64,000 nt of DNA, taken from contig NZ_NUUX01000004.1 of the NCBI RefSeq assembly GCF_002564465.1, positions 25,280 through 89,279 of the forward strand, given 5' to 3'. The DNA comes from Bacillus sp. AFS088145. GTDB lineage: Bacteria; Bacillota; Bacilli; Bacillales; Bacillaceae_G. This document shows positions 46,332 to 55,433 of the stretch, in pieces. A model generated the notes under the pieces. That model saw nothing but the letters and a program-made list of their open reading frames with translations. It made no database searches and had not been told where the DNA came from. The stretch's first letter is position 1. Every line of letters begins with the position of its first letter. A program made the position numbers and the translations under genes.

Positions 46332-47504
46332 ATGAATGTGAAAAGAATGTTATTAGTTATATTATTGATGTCTTGTGGAGCAACTTTTGTAACTCCATTA
46401 TTTCCGCTGTATAGCGAATATTATCAATTAAACAGTTTGCAAATTACGATTTTGTTTGCTATCTATGCTGCATTCCTGTTACCGACTCTACTTGTTGTGG
46501 GGGCAAAAGGAAGTGCTTGGGGACTGAAAAAAGTTCTTAGCATTAGTATTTTGATTTCAATAGTTTCAACTTTGCTCATGATTGGTAGTACAGAAGCTTG
46601 GATGATATATGTTGGAAGAAGTTTAGAGGGAATTGCGTATGGTTCGTTTACTGGTACGTCTGTGGCTTTTCTAATTAGACAATCAGATCCAAAAAAAATT
46701 GGTAAAGCTATTAAATATTCTGGAGTTACTGTACTTGTTGGCTTTGGACTTGGACCAGCAATTGCGGCTTTCATGTTACAATATTTACCTATTCAACCAC
46801 TTAGATTACCTTTTTGGATATTAATTGGATTATTAATTATCTCGATTTTCATACTAGAATCTCTACCAAAGGATGTAGTTTCAAAAGAACAAAAGCTTGC
46901 AAAACATAAGATATCACTTGGGGTTCCAAAAAAAATACGTTCTCACTTTTGGTCGATGTCTGGACTTTCTATTTTTACAGTATTTACGATCCAAGGAACA
47001 GCACTTGCTCTAATTCCTACTTTCGTGAAAAATGTTATTCAAACATCTAATTTATTTATTTCTGGTTTGATCTTTTTAATTCTATTAGGTGGTGGTGCAT
47101 TCGCACAGTTTATTCCTAGACCTACTCAACCTGTTACACGTATTAGATGGGGGATCTTGCTTTTAGCTATTGGTTCTTGGTTGATTGTTATATCTGGTTT
47201 TATAGCAAGTTTACCATTATTATGGATCAGTATATTCATACAAGCACTTGGTGGTGGGTGGACTTTCCAAAATGCACTATTTTTTGCAGGGCAACTGCCT
47301 GAGCCTGAAGCGAAACCACGTGTGATTTCGGCTTTCTGGATGTGTGCGTATATAGGGTTTATTGTGCCTCCAGTTTTTGTTGGAGCACTTACTCAATTTT
47401 TCAATTTAAACATTTCTCTTGTCGTGCTAAATCTGTTTTCTTCCTTGATTGTCGTTTATGTATTGTTGTATTCAGTTAGATTTAAACAAGTCACTTCCAG
47501 TTAA
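46332..47504 (+). CDS. Major facilitator superfamily transporter (probable drug/solute efflux)
   Basis: A 390-residue membrane protein with about twelve hydrophobic helices. The loop 2-3 region KGSAWGLKKVLSISILIS, GRSLEGIAYGSFTGTSVAFL in helix 4 and GFGLGPAIAAFM in helix 5 fit MFS efflux proteins. The substrate cannot be told. GAGAGGA lies before the ATG. A TetR gene and operator-like palindromes upstream suggest ligand-induced export controlled by that TetR. Confidence 0.85.
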   Translation: MNVKRMLLVILLMSCGATFVTPLFPLYSEYYQLNSLQITILFAIYAAFLLPTLLVVGAKGSAWGLKKVLSISILISIVSTLLMIGSTEAWMIYVGRSLEGIAYGSFTGTSVAFLIRQSDPKKIGKAIKYSGVTVLVGFGLGPAIAAFMLQYLPIQPLRLPFWILIGLLIISIFILESLPKDVVSKEQKLAKHKISLGVPKKIRSHFWSMSGLSIFTVFTIQGTALALIPTFVKNVIQTSNLFISGLIFLILLGGGAFAQFIPRPTQPVTRIRWGILLLAIGSWLIVISGFIASLPLLWISIFIQALGGGWTFQNALFFAGQLPEPEAKPRVISAFWMCAYIGFIVPPVFVGALTQFFNLNISLVVLNLFSSLIVVYVLLYSVRFKQVTSS

Positions 47505-47612
47505 ACGTGAGACATATAGTACAACAGTTCCAAATAAAGGAGCTTCAAGATGATATGTAATAATGAACGGAGAGGGGGAATGCAAACAAACCATTAATTT
47601 TTATTTGGATAA

Positions 47613-47632
47613 TTGAGAATGAACGTTCTCAA
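47613..47632. promoter_or_regulatory. Best TTGAGAA-type operator palindrome
   Basis: TTGAGAATGAACGTTCTCAA: seven-base arms TTGAGAA and TTCTCAA with six bases between. It lies 110 bp after the MFS gene and 297 bp before uspA, in a 400-bp gap with no other clear feature. Confidence 0.6.
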
Positions 47633-47909
47633 TCGGGGTCTTCAGCTATTAGTTACGATTAAAGCAACTGCAAATATGGTTTTATAGATAGGAGAATCTC
47701 CTCTATGATTTCGCGATCAATGGAAAAGTTGCGCATACAATGGAAAACTTTGAGGGATTCTATTAAAAAGCATCAAATTAAAATATGTTATTGATCGACC
47801 GTCAAGTTTTTTCATCAAAGCGGAGGATCAGATCTGATTAATAAAAAAGATAATCACCGTCATGAGTTTAATCATAAAAATAAGATTTTATAAAAAGGGG
47901 AGTAACAAT

Positions 47910-48341
47910 ATGTATGAACGATTTTTGGTTCCAGTTGACGGATCCGAACACTCTAAACATGCATTGAAATCGGCAAAAAAGTTGGCGCAAAACATGGGGA
48001 TAAATGCCCGTATAACGCTTCTTAATATCATTCCTAGTAACAATATCAACAATATCAATACATTTGCTTACGGAGTGGATATTGAACAATTGCAAGTAGA
48101 GGAAGTTAGGAGGATTTTAGATGAATCCGCACAAGTCCTTTCAGGATCATCTATTCAATATGATAGCGAATACCATATAGGAGATCCTGCAGAAATGATA
48201 TGCAAGAAGGCAAAAGAGGGAGATTACGATCTTATCGTAATGGGTAGCAGGGGACTTAGCCTCTTTTCAGAACTGCTCTTGGGAAGTGTAAGCCATAAAG
48301 TTGTCCAGCATGCGAATTGTGCTGTAATGATTGTAAAGTAA
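47910..48341 (+). CDS. Universal stress protein, UspA family
   Basis: A 143-residue cytoplasmic protein: MYERFLVPVDGSEHSKHALK is the typical N-terminus, and MGSRGLSLFSELLLGSVSHK contains the ATP-binding G-x2-G-x9-G-S motif, followed by ANCAVMIVK. ATG 47910 has GGGGAG seven bases upstream; the longer frame from 47862 has no site. Single gene. Confidence 0.92.
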   Translation: MYERFLVPVDGSEHSKHALKSAKKLAQNMGINARITLLNIIPSNNINNINTFAYGVDIEQLQVEEVRRILDESAQVLSGSSIQYDSEYHIGDPAEMICKKAKEGDYDLIVMGSRGLSLFSELLLGSVSHKVVQHANCAVMIVK

Positions 48342-48348
48342 ATAAGAG

Positions 48349-48516
48349 GTGATCGTTACCCCAAGTACTAAGAGAAAAAGTACAAGAAGTAAGCCAGGTT
48401 TTATTATAGAGTTTTTAAATGGTAAATTAATTAAGCAAGCTAAATCGTATGGATATGATTAGTGTTATTATGGTTTTTTGTTAGAACAATATCCTTACTG
48501 TAAGGAAGGTATATAA
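48349..48516 (+). pseudogene. Small frame with an internal TAG
   Basis: From a GTG at 48349 the frame reads VIVTPSTKRKSTRSKPGF to AKSYGYD, TAG at 48460, then CYYGFLLEQYPYCKEGI and TAA, one base before the next gene's GTG. Reading continues in the same frame after the stop. It may be a broken small gene; no family recognised. Confidence 0.3.
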
Positions 48517-48831
48517 GTGGATTTTCAAATAACTGATTCTGCAAAGGAAGTATTGTGCAATAAAATGGATGAAAATCAATTTATTCAATTGTCATTTGAT
48601 CGTGGAAGCTGTGACATAGTAAATAATATTTACGAAATGAAAGTTATTAACAAAAGACCAAATGACGCATATGAAAAAATTTTAACAGTAAATAACATTG
48701 AATTTCTAGTTAATAATGACTTTGAAGAAGTGTATCATAATCAATTAGTAATAGATTATTCAAACGGATCATTTATCTTTAAAAATAAAAACCAAATATT
48801 TAATAATAAAATAGGCCTTAGATATGTTTAG
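48517..48831 (+). CDS. HesB/IscA-like iron-sulfur biogenesis family protein (YqkB-like)
   Basis: A 104-residue protein from GTG with AAGGAAGG upstream. MDFQITDSAKEVLCNKMDEN, LSFDRGSCDIVNNIYEMKV and GSFIFKNKNQIFNNKIGLRY follow the HesB-like fold of YqkB/YneR proteins. The three conserved cysteines of true IscA scaffolds are not there, as in other members of this subgroup, so iron-sulfur carrying is uncertain. Confidence 0.75.
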   Translation: MDFQITDSAKEVLCNKMDENQFIQLSFDRGSCDIVNNIYEMKVINKRPNDAYEKILTVNNIEFLVNNDFEEVYHNQLVIDYSNGSFIFKNKNQIFNNKIGLRYV

Positions 48832-48949
48832 TATTAAACACGCGCCATAGGTAGTCATTAAATATTAAGGTTGAAAAAAAGTTGAAGAGGTAAAACCTGG
48901 AAGGTGATTTAGCATCCTAATGGAGAGGGTAAGTCCCACTCTCTGGATT

Positions 48950-49114
48950 AAAATATCTTGTTGGTAAAACAATGGATTATGTCAATAAGAATGCTTTTCA
49001 AGGTACCGTTTTAGCCCATGTAGATGGAAATGTTCCAAATCTATCTGTAGAGTTCTTGGTAAACCTGGTTATGAAGCTGAAAAAGCTGAATTACTAAAAC
49101 GTATTAATAAATAA
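48950..49114 (+). pseudogene. Glucose-6-phosphate isomerase C-terminal fragment with internal deletion
   Basis: One frame reads [20 protein letters not shown] and [14 protein letters not shown], matching the pgi region before the ELNEYTFGYLVYFFE segment. It then jumps, with a frame change, to [19 protein letters not shown], the normal C-terminus of this enzyme. About 45 codons between are deleted. The rest of pgi is absent from the window. Confidence 0.82.
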
Positions 49115-49180
49115 AAGCATCATAAAAGCACCTTTATCCAACTGATTATAGAATAAAGTGAACCCTCTAAGTGGGACACA

Positions 49181-49650
49181 AGAAAAAACACCTTTTATGT
49201 CGTATAGTTAAACTATATTTCATAAAGGGTGTATTTTTTATGGGGATGATTCAGATATTAAGTGGAAAGCTGTAAAAATGAATGAGGATGGCTTTACGAA
49301 TAAAGAGATTATGGAAACGTTAGGAATAAAAAATGTTTCACAAATTAAAAGATGTATGAGGTGGTACCGAGCCGGGGATATACATCGATTTAATCAGCCA
49401 GTTGGTAAATAATATACTTTTAATAAAGGTATAGAAGAACTTTCGGAAATTGAAGCACTTAAATTAAAAGTTAAACAACTTGAGATGCAGAATGAAATAC
49501 TGGGAAAGTTAAAAGGGATATCAAAAAATTAACGAAAACAGGTATTGTAAAGGTATTAGAAGCACTTTAAGTAAGAAACCCAATTCGAGAAATGTTAAAG
49601 TTTCTTGGGTTCCCAAAAAGTAATTATTACCGTTGGAAAAGACAAAAGTG
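49181..49650 (+). mobile_element. IS3-family insertion sequence remnant
   Basis: AAAAAACACCTTTTATG and CATAAAGGGTGTATTTTTT form a hairpin just before the frame. The orfA-like frame reads SDIKWKAVKMNEDGFTNKEI and GIKNVSQIKRCMRWYRAGDI (helix-turn-helix), a TAA, then GIEELSEIEALKLKVKQLEM (leucine-zipper part). Debris of orfB follows: NPIREMLKFLGFPKSNYYRW. The DDE catalytic part is gone. No matching terminal inverted repeats could be fixed. 49651-49852 holds nothing clear. Confidence 0.78.
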
Positions 49651-49852
49651 ACAATACTTAAGGATGAAACGAAATACAGTGGATTGGGTAGTTTAATAAC
49701 ATTAAATTGTGTCAATCAATTTACATGATGCCAAATTCTAGATTTGGGATTGTCTTAATAAATTTGAATTCCTTAATTAGGATATCAATAAAGATAGATG
49801 GAAATAATAGGTAGAGAAAAATGAAAATTTACACAAAAGGAGAAAATAACAA

Positions 49853-50017
49853 ATGAATCAACAACCATTATTTACATCTACAGCAACTGCTGCTGGAGGA
49901 AGACAAGGCAGAGTTGAATCGAGTGATGGAAAGATAAAATTTGATCTCGCAATGCCAGGAAGTCCAAGAGCAAAAGAGTTACCAAACGCTACCAACCCGG
50001 AATTAGCTCAATGTTGA
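49853..50017 (+). pseudogene. Ohr peroxidase gene, N-terminal fragment
   Basis: AAGGAG precedes an ATG; the frame reads NQQPLFTSTATAAGGRQGRV then ESSDGKIKFDLAMPG and ATNPELAQC and stops, 54 codons. This is the start of an Ohr/OsmC protein up to the TNPEQLFAAGY region; both catalytic cysteines are lost. It is a different copy from the intact ohr at 3937. Confidence 0.82.
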
Positions 50018-50176
50018 GGAACACAGGAAAACTATATAGGAATTTAGAGTATATATATATTCCAAATGTATCATTTCAAGCTTTATTCAGTGTGTCTAAC
50101 ACTAATTTTAAATTGTTCCTTTCGCTTACTTGATAAGCTATAACCTCGTTATTGTAAAGATCCATTCCTAAACATA

Positions 50177-50203
50177 TTGAACTAACTGGCGCGTTAGCTC
50201 AAC
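50177..50203. repeat. Interspersed palindrome, copy D
   Basis: ATTGAACTAACTGGCGCGTTAGCTCAA, fourth member of the CTAAC...GTTAG family. A short frame after it (KLHAYSWNENAKRLYER, about 50235-50280) looks like the end of a glycosyltransferase but is too short to name. The rest of 50018-50424 is empty. Confidence 0.55.
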
Positions 50204-50424
50204 AACGATGGACTAAAAATAGAATTAAATTACATGCGTATTCTTGGAATGAAAATGCTAAAAGATTATACGAAAGATGACATTTGCAATCCCTCCTTTC
50301 CTAAGCACTATTGTTTTCCTATTCATAAAATATTATCATTCAACGTGCTTCAAATAGGTCAATATAAGCATAATTCTACACTTTTAAGGAAAACGTAATA
50401 AAAAAATGAATGGAGGAAATCCAA

Positions 50425-50724
50425 ATGAGCACTGAAAATCCTAATGACAGTTATCCATTTCCAATTTCAGGAGTAGATTTAGATTCTAAGAACAGTGTGA
50501 AATTAAATGAGGATACATATGAAGTGTATGTAAATGATGAGCTTGTCGGACATAAAACATTAAAGAGCGCTGGAGAAAAGCTTTCTGATATTGAGGACTT
50601 TTTAAGTCATCAAGGAATTAATGATTTTTCTTCTGCAGTGAGAGGTGACCATTACTTAATTCATACTAGTGGAGACTTCGAACATTTGAAAAATGCATTA
50701 TCCGTGTATTTTGAAAATCGATAG
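50425..50724 (+). CDS. Uncharacterised 99-residue protein
   Basis: ATG 50425 has GGAGG nine bases upstream. The acidic protein starts MSTENPNDSYPFPISGVDLD and has YEVYVNDELVGHKTLKSAGE, then FLSHQGINDFSSAV and a final helix HLKNALSVYFENR. No signal or membrane part. It is compact and well terminated, so it is probably a real gene; no family recognised. Confidence 0.65.
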   Translation: MSTENPNDSYPFPISGVDLDSKNSVKLNEDTYEVYVNDELVGHKTLKSAGEKLSDIEDFLSHQGINDFSSAVRGDHYLIHTSGDFEHLKNALSVYFENR

Positions 50725-50766
50725 TAAGCAATTTGTTAAGCGAATTCTTTATAATATAATTTGAAG

Positions 50767-50812
50767 CCCCTTAAAGTAGATTTTTTAAGTAATCTACTTT
50801 AAGGGGTTTTTT
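50767..50812. terminator. Strong terminator after the 99-residue gene
   Basis: CCCCTTAAAGTAGATT and AATCTACTTTAAGGGG form a perfect 16-bp stem with an eight-base loop, then a T run. Confidence 0.92.
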
Positions 50813-50929
50813 ATTTAACTATAAAAGGATAAGTTACTAAACATTCTTATAGATAGCATGAGTTATTGCATACCGTTAATATAATAAGAATATCTTGTGA
50901 CTAAACTTTCTTGATTGGAGTGAAACGAT

Positions 50930-51190
50930 ATGCTTGAAGTGAAAGGACTGGCTTCTTTTTCACCTTTAGGACATTTAAATGAGTTTCGAAAAGACCCTCT
51001 TCTATTTTTAAGTGATCTTTATAATAATTATGAAACGATTGTCTCTTTTCGACTTGCTCATCGTAGGATTCATTTGCTGTTAGAGCCAGACCTTATTAGA
51101 GAGGTATTAGTGACTAAGCAAAATTCTTTTCATAAATCAAGGCCATTTCAAGAAATGAAAACCTTGCTTGAGAAGAGGGGAAAAGAGTAA
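50930..51190 (+). pseudogene. Cytochrome P450 N-terminal fragment
   Basis: MLEVKGLASFSPLGHLNEFR, then KDPLLFLSDLYNNYETIVSF and LLLEPDLIREVLVTKQNSFH: the N-terminal beta-sheet and helix A/B part of a P450. It stops at TAA after 86 codons, without the heme Cys region. The same frame reopens to 51295 (NSLLLNEETLLKLLETHPHL) with sequence that does not look like P450, so it is a junction of two relics. Confidence 0.8.
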
Positions 51191-51295
51191 AAAATTCGTT
51201 ACTATTAAATGAAGAAACTTTATTAAAACTACTTGAAACACATCCGCATCTTGCATTATCAATTATTGAAAAAGGATATGGGAATATAAATGAAT

Positions 51296-51334
51296 AAAGC
51301 TATCCATCACTTTGAGACGGACAGCTTTTTTTTT
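51296..51334. terminator. Terminator hairpin between relics and the recombinase gene
   Basis: AAAGCTATCC and GGACAGCTTT pair with one mismatch, followed by a T run; on the other strand it follows the recombinase stop closely. Confidence 0.7.
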
Positions 51335-51342
51335 GAATTCAA

Positions 51343-52242
51343 TTATTTTAAAAACGATTCAATTGCTTTTTTCTTTTGTTCTAAATTTATATGTGTATAT
51401 ATTCCTGTTGTTGATAAACTAGAATGCCCTAATAATTCTTGTAATGTTTTTAAATCCACTTTTTCGTTACCTTGTAAGAGTAAAGTGGCAAATGTATGAC
51501 GTAGGTGATGCAATGAAAAACGTTGAGCGGGTAAACCAGCTTTACTGATTAATTGCTTAAATATTAAATGCAAGGATCTTGCATTCAACTCCTTAATTAA
51601 CTTACTCTTAAAAACTGGTTCTGACGAATGTGTATGTTCGATAAAAAGATTACTTTTAAACTTATGAAATAAAGTTATTATAATTGAGTGAAGAGGGAGA
51701 AGACGTTCCTTATTTCCTTTACCATGGATTAATATTGTTTTGTTTTCAAAATCCAATTGTTCCCAAGTTAAACTAACAAGTTCTGATCTCCTCATACCTG
51801 TTGTTGCCAATAACTTAAACATAACTTCATTCCGCAGCGAATAAGGATGATTATCGTGTTCTAAAAAATTAAAGAACAATTGAAGTTCACTTAATTTCAT
51901 ATAATTAGGTAATTTCATATCCGATTTAGGAGAGTCAACTCCAGCCATAAAATCAAAGTTTATGAAATGATCTTTGACACAGTATTTACTAAATGACTTT
52001 AGACAGGAAATGCGGCGTTGTAGTGTTCTAGGTTTAATATTATTGTGTATGACTTGGTCCTGTATAAAACGACGAACAATAGAGCTTGAAATATCCGAAA
52101 GAACAAGTGATCGACTATGATTTTTTAAAAACTGAACAAAACAATGCAAATCGTACTCATATGAGATAAAAGTATTGTTTGATAAATTTCTCTCAATTTT
52201 AATGTAAGATAAAAACTCATCAACGGCATGTTGAATATTCAT
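51343..52242 (-). CDS. Tyrosine recombinase, XerC/D-like
   Basis: A complete 299-residue recombinase. ATG 52242 has GAAGG upstream; the longer frame to 52305 has no site. The N-terminal SAM-like DNA-binding domain starts MNIQHAVDEFLSYIKIERNL. The catalytic domain has TGMRRSELVSLTW (first Arg), IHGKGNKERLLPLH (Lys), SLHHLRHTFATLLLQG (HxxR), LLGHSSLSTTGIYTHI (His and the nucleophile Tyr). All key residues are present. It is not one of the housekeeping Xer proteins by context: it stands at the edge of an island with an adjoining array of near-palindromic repeats, its probable recombination sites. Confidence 0.9.
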   Translation of the reverse strand: MNIQHAVDEFLSYIKIERNLSNNTFISYEYDLHCFVQFLKNHSRSLVLSDISSSIVRRFIQDQVIHNNIKPRTLQRRISCLKSFSKYCVKDHFINFDFMAGVDSPKSDMKLPNYMKLSELQLFFNFLEHDNHPYSLRNEVMFKLLATTGMRRSELVSLTWEQLDFENKTILIHGKGNKERLLPLHSIIITLFHKFKSNLFIEHTHSSEPVFKSKLIKELNARSLHLIFKQLISKAGLPAQRFSLHHLRHTFATLLLQGNEKVDLKTLQELLGHSSLSTTGIYTHINLEQKKKAIESFLK

Positions 52243-52395
52243 TTGCAAAATACCTTCTAATATTTTTGTTATAAGGATGCAACCGAGAATTATGTACCGA
52301 ACCAAATAATTATTGGTATGACCTGAAAGATTATTGGTAATATCCGTTACTTATTGTGAAGGTGATACCGAGAACTGCCTAATAATGATGTACAC

Positions 52396-52569
52396 CGACA
52401 CAAATGTGTTTACTCTTAATTATCTAATTACGTTGGTATATCAAGGATAGGTAACATATTTATGTCGTTGATTTGCGACACAAATGTGTTTACTCGAGAA
52501 AAGTGCGACACAAATGTGTTTACTTGAAATACTGTTCTTTCTTTTCCAAAACGACACAAATGTGTTACT
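52396..52569. repeat. Array of four near-palindromic 19-bp repeats
   Basis: CGACACAAATGTGTTTACT occurs at 52396-52414, 52476-52494 and 52506-52524, and with one T missing at 52552-52569. The core ACACA-AA-TGTGT is an inverted repeat. Spacing is irregular, so it is not CRISPR. A fifth copy with one change is at 57585-57603; around the first and fifth copies similarity extends some 60 bp further (CTTAATTATCTAA, ACGTTGGTATA). Candidate recombination sites of the adjacent tyrosine recombinase. Confidence 0.75.
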
Positions 52570-53098
52570 TCAGAAAATATTCCCCTAATTGAAATTGACA
52601 TTCAAAAATTTAAATAAACACTATAGATATAAAATACACATTAAAATTTTAAAATATAAGTTATTAATAAATGTGCACTTTCAATTGAAAATAATATATA
52701 ACAGTAAAGGATGATCCAACTATGAATCTTCCTTTTATTATTGAAAAGTAGGTTTTTGCATTTATTGAAGGACTTTGTCAAACTACACATTTTTATTAGC
52801 ATTCTTCAAAAAATAGAGTCGTATTAGCTATTTAAAATAAATTTTTCAAAAACAGAAAGTAAGTAATAATAAAACTTTAATATAAAATAAGAAGAATTAA
52901 ATAATCGAATTTTTATTTCTAAAAAATGGTATAATTTAGTAGATATATATTTTATTGAAGAAAGTAAGTGAGACATCTCTTATTACGGTGGACATGCTAT
53001 CTTCAATATGAAAAAAGAATTAATAATACTAATCATTTTTTGAAATTATCGAATACTGTTTATCAATTAAATTTTTAAGAAAAATGGAGGGGGTAAGC
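52570..53098. promoter_or_regulatory. Leader region of the CBASS operon
   Basis: About 500 very AT-rich bases without a gene. TATAAT at 52930-52935 is a plausible -10 about 160 bp before the first CBASS gene; the -35 is weak. AATGGAGGGGG at 53083-53093 is the ribosome site. Confidence 0.4.
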
Positions 53099-54211
53099 GT
53101 GTCAAGAACAAGTATACCTGAAAAAGTGAAAATAAGATTATGGGGTAAGGCCGCTGGAAGGTGTCAGTACGAAGGTTGTAACACGCCTTTATGGTACGAT
53201 TCAATTACCAAATCTGAATTTAATGCTGCATATATTGCACATATTGTCGCAGATAGTCCTGATGGACCAAGGGGAGATTCGGAACGATCAGTGCTTTTAA
53301 GTAAGGATATTGCAAATCTAATGCTATTGTGTGATGTCCATCATAGATTAATAGACCGTGATCAAGTAGAACAGCACCCAGAAGAGCTTCTTTTAAGAAT
53401 GAAGAAAAAACACGAAGAAAAAATGGAATTGTTAACTTCATTAGTTGATGATAAAGAATCACAAGTCCTTCTTTACGGAGCAAATATTGGTTTAAATGGC
53501 TCGAAAATTAGTATGGAAAAAGCAATCTATGCTATGTTACCTGAAAGATATCCAACTGATAAGTTAGGGTTAGAATTAAGCTTTGGAAATAGTAAAATTA
53601 GAGATGATGAAGATTTATACTGGATGATTGAGAAAGAAAATTTAAAAAGACAATTTAATGATAAGGTACTGCCTCGCTTGGAAGCCGGTGTAAATCATTT
53701 GTCAGTCTTTGCATTAGCCCCGCAACCACTTTTGATAGAACTAGGTAGACTACTATCAGACATACAAGCCACGGAAGTATATCAATTACACCGTGAACCG
53801 TCAGATTGGAAGTGGCAAGAAAGTCCAGAAAATTTTGAATATCATATTCTTCATCCAGACAGAAAATTCGAAAAGGTTGCACTAAATATTTCATTAAGTG
53901 GAACAATCGATAAGAGTCGAATATTTGACGTAATTGGTAGTGATACATCAATTTGGACACTTACTATAGAAACTCCGTACAACGATTTCTTAAAAAGTAG
54001 GGAGCAATTAAAACAATTTAGGGAAATATTCAGGAAACTTATGGACCTTATAAAGGCAGAACACGGTCATCAAAATGAGATTCATTTATTCCCAGCAGCT
54101 CCTGCTTCGGTCGCAGTAGAAATTGGAAGAGTTTGGATGCCAAAAGCTGATTTACCATTAAATATATATGATGAGAATAATGGATTTTCACTTGTAATGA
54201 AAATTGAATAA
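53099..54211 (+). CDS. cap5: CBASS effector, HNH endonuclease fused to SAVED domain (Cap5-like)
   Basis: A 370-residue protein; GTG 53099 sits five bases after GGAGGGGG, better than ATG 53084. Residues 1-115 are an HNH nuclease: GKAAGRCQYEGCNTPLW (zinc-type Cys pair), AYIAHIVADSPDGPRGD and NLMLLCDVHHRLIDRDQ with the HNH histidines. Residues about 150-370 are a SAVED domain ending HLFPAAPASVAVEIGRVW then PKADLPLNIYDEN. Cap5 proteins are activated when the SAVED part binds a cyclic oligonucleotide made by the partner CD-NTase, then cut DNA indiscriminately and stop phage growth. The CD-NTase gene follows 13 bp later. Confidence 0.92.
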   Translation: MSRTSIPEKVKIRLWGKAAGRCQYEGCNTPLWYDSITKSEFNAAYIAHIVADSPDGPRGDSERSVLLSKDIANLMLLCDVHHRLIDRDQVEQHPEELLLRMKKKHEEKMELLTSLVDDKESQVLLYGANIGLNGSKISMEKAIYAMLPERYPTDKLGLELSFGNSKIRDDEDLYWMIEKENLKRQFNDKVLPRLEAGVNHLSVFALAPQPLLIELGRLLSDIQATEVYQLHREPSDWKWQESPENFEYHILHPDRKFEKVALNISLSGTIDKSRIFDVIGSDTSIWTLTIETPYNDFLKSREQLKQFREIFRKLMDLIKAEHGHQNEIHLFPAAPASVAVEIGRVWMPKADLPLNIYDENNGFSLVMKIE

Positions 54212-54224
54212 GGAAGTGATTTTA

Positions 54225-55412
54225 TTGAAAATAGAAAAGGAAGCTATATTAAAGTCCCTGGTAGAACAATTAGACTTACCTGATTCTGCGTATGAGAAAG
54301 CAAAGAAACGCTATGAGGATTTAGGTGAGTGGTTTAATCGAGATGATTCTCTACTTAAGAATAATGAAGTTCATATTTTTCCACAAGGTTCTTTTTTGTT
54401 AGGTACAGCATTACGTCCCGTTAATAAAGAGGAAGAGTATGATTTAGATCTTGCATGCAAATTAAGAAGTGGAGTAAATAATTTTACCCATACTCAAAAA
54501 GCAATAAAAGAACTTGTAGGAAAAGAACTTGAAGCGTATAGGACTGCTAGAGGGATAAAAGAAAATTTAGCCTCAAAACATCGTTGTTGGCGCCTTGAAT
54601 ATCATGATAGTATCAGTTTCCATTTGGATATTGTTCCTGCAATCCCCGCTGATGATATTCAAAAATCAATGCTTTTCGAAGCAATAAATAAGAATGGCAC
54701 ATCAGAATTTATTGCAGATAAAGCTTCAAATTCGGCAATGTTGATAACTGATGATCGAGATCCGAACTATAATGATATTGTAAGTAATTGGAACATTAGT
54801 AATCCGACAGGTTATGGGATATGGTTTACAGATAGGATGAATATTTTTGAGGGTCGTGCTTTATACGAGAAAGCATTAATTTCCGAAATTCCAAATTATG
54901 AGAGAAAAACGCCCCTACAAAGATGCATTCAACTTTTAAAAAGACATCGGGATATTATGTTTGGTGATAATGAATCCAAACCAATTTCAATTATTATTAC
55001 CACGTTAGCTGCAAAAGCATATAGTGGAGAAACAAACATCTATACTGCTTTAAATAATATTTTAGAAAAAATGCCAAGACTGATTTATCCAAGAACTCCA
55101 CGAGTTCCTAATCCTGTAAATCCTGAAGAAGATTTTGCAGATAGATGGGAAATGCCTGAATACAAACATTTAAAATTAGAACAAAATTTTAATATTTGGC
55201 TTCAACAAGCAAAATTGGATTTTAATGTTACAACTTCTATTACGGATCCAATACTCTTGAATGAAAACTTCAATAAAAAATATTCTGTATCTGTTGGTCA
55301 AGAGGAACTTAATAAGAATTTAGGGCTAGTAGGGATGAATATAGGATCCTCAAATATAAATAAACCAAAAATGCATAATATTCATGATCCAGCTAGACCT
55401 TGGAAAATATAA
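54225..55412 (+). CDS. cdn: CBASS cyclic oligonucleotide synthase (CD-NTase)
   Basis: A 395-residue nucleotidyltransferase from TTG 54225, eight bases after AAGGAAG; the frame opens at 54204 inside the previous gene. The active site is complete: IFPQGSFLLGTALRP with Gly-Ser at residues 55-56, EEYDLDLAC with Asp73 and Asp75, and FHLDIVPAIP with Asp135. The C-terminal helical part includes RKTPLQRCIQLLKRHRDIM, as in OAS-like enzymes. On infection it would make a cyclic di- or trinucleotide read by the SAVED effector. The clade and product cannot be decided here. Confidence 0.93.
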   Translation: MKIEKEAILKSLVEQLDLPDSAYEKAKKRYEDLGEWFNRDDSLLKNNEVHIFPQGSFLLGTALRPVNKEEEYDLDLACKLRSGVNNFTHTQKAIKELVGKELEAYRTARGIKENLASKHRCWRLEYHDSISFHLDIVPAIPADDIQKSMLFEAINKNGTSEFIADKASNSAMLITDDRDPNYNDIVSNWNISNPTGYGIWFTDRMNIFEGRALYEKALISEIPNYERKTPLQRCIQLLKRHRDIMFGDNESKPISIIITTLAAKAYSGETNIYTALNNILEKMPRLIYPRTPRVPNPVNPEEDFADRWEMPEYKHLKLEQNFNIWLQQAKLDFNVTTSITDPILLNENFNKKYSVSVGQEELNKNLGLVGMNIGSSNINKPKMHNIHDPARPWKI

Positions 55413-55433
55413 TTTCAGGAGATACGAAATAAA

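Noticed and set aside
51290-51499. Plus-strand 69-codon ORF
   Set aside because: Overlaps the 3' end of the tyrosine recombinase on the other strand and a terminator hairpin.
52396-52569. CRISPR-like array of repeats
   Set aside because: Only four short repeats with irregular gaps of 11 to 61 bp and no cas genes; the repeats are near-palindromic and better fit recombination or binding sites.
53220-53960. Minus-strand ORFs inside the CBASS effector gene
   Set aside because: Shadow frames opposite a gene with clear HNH and SAVED motifs.
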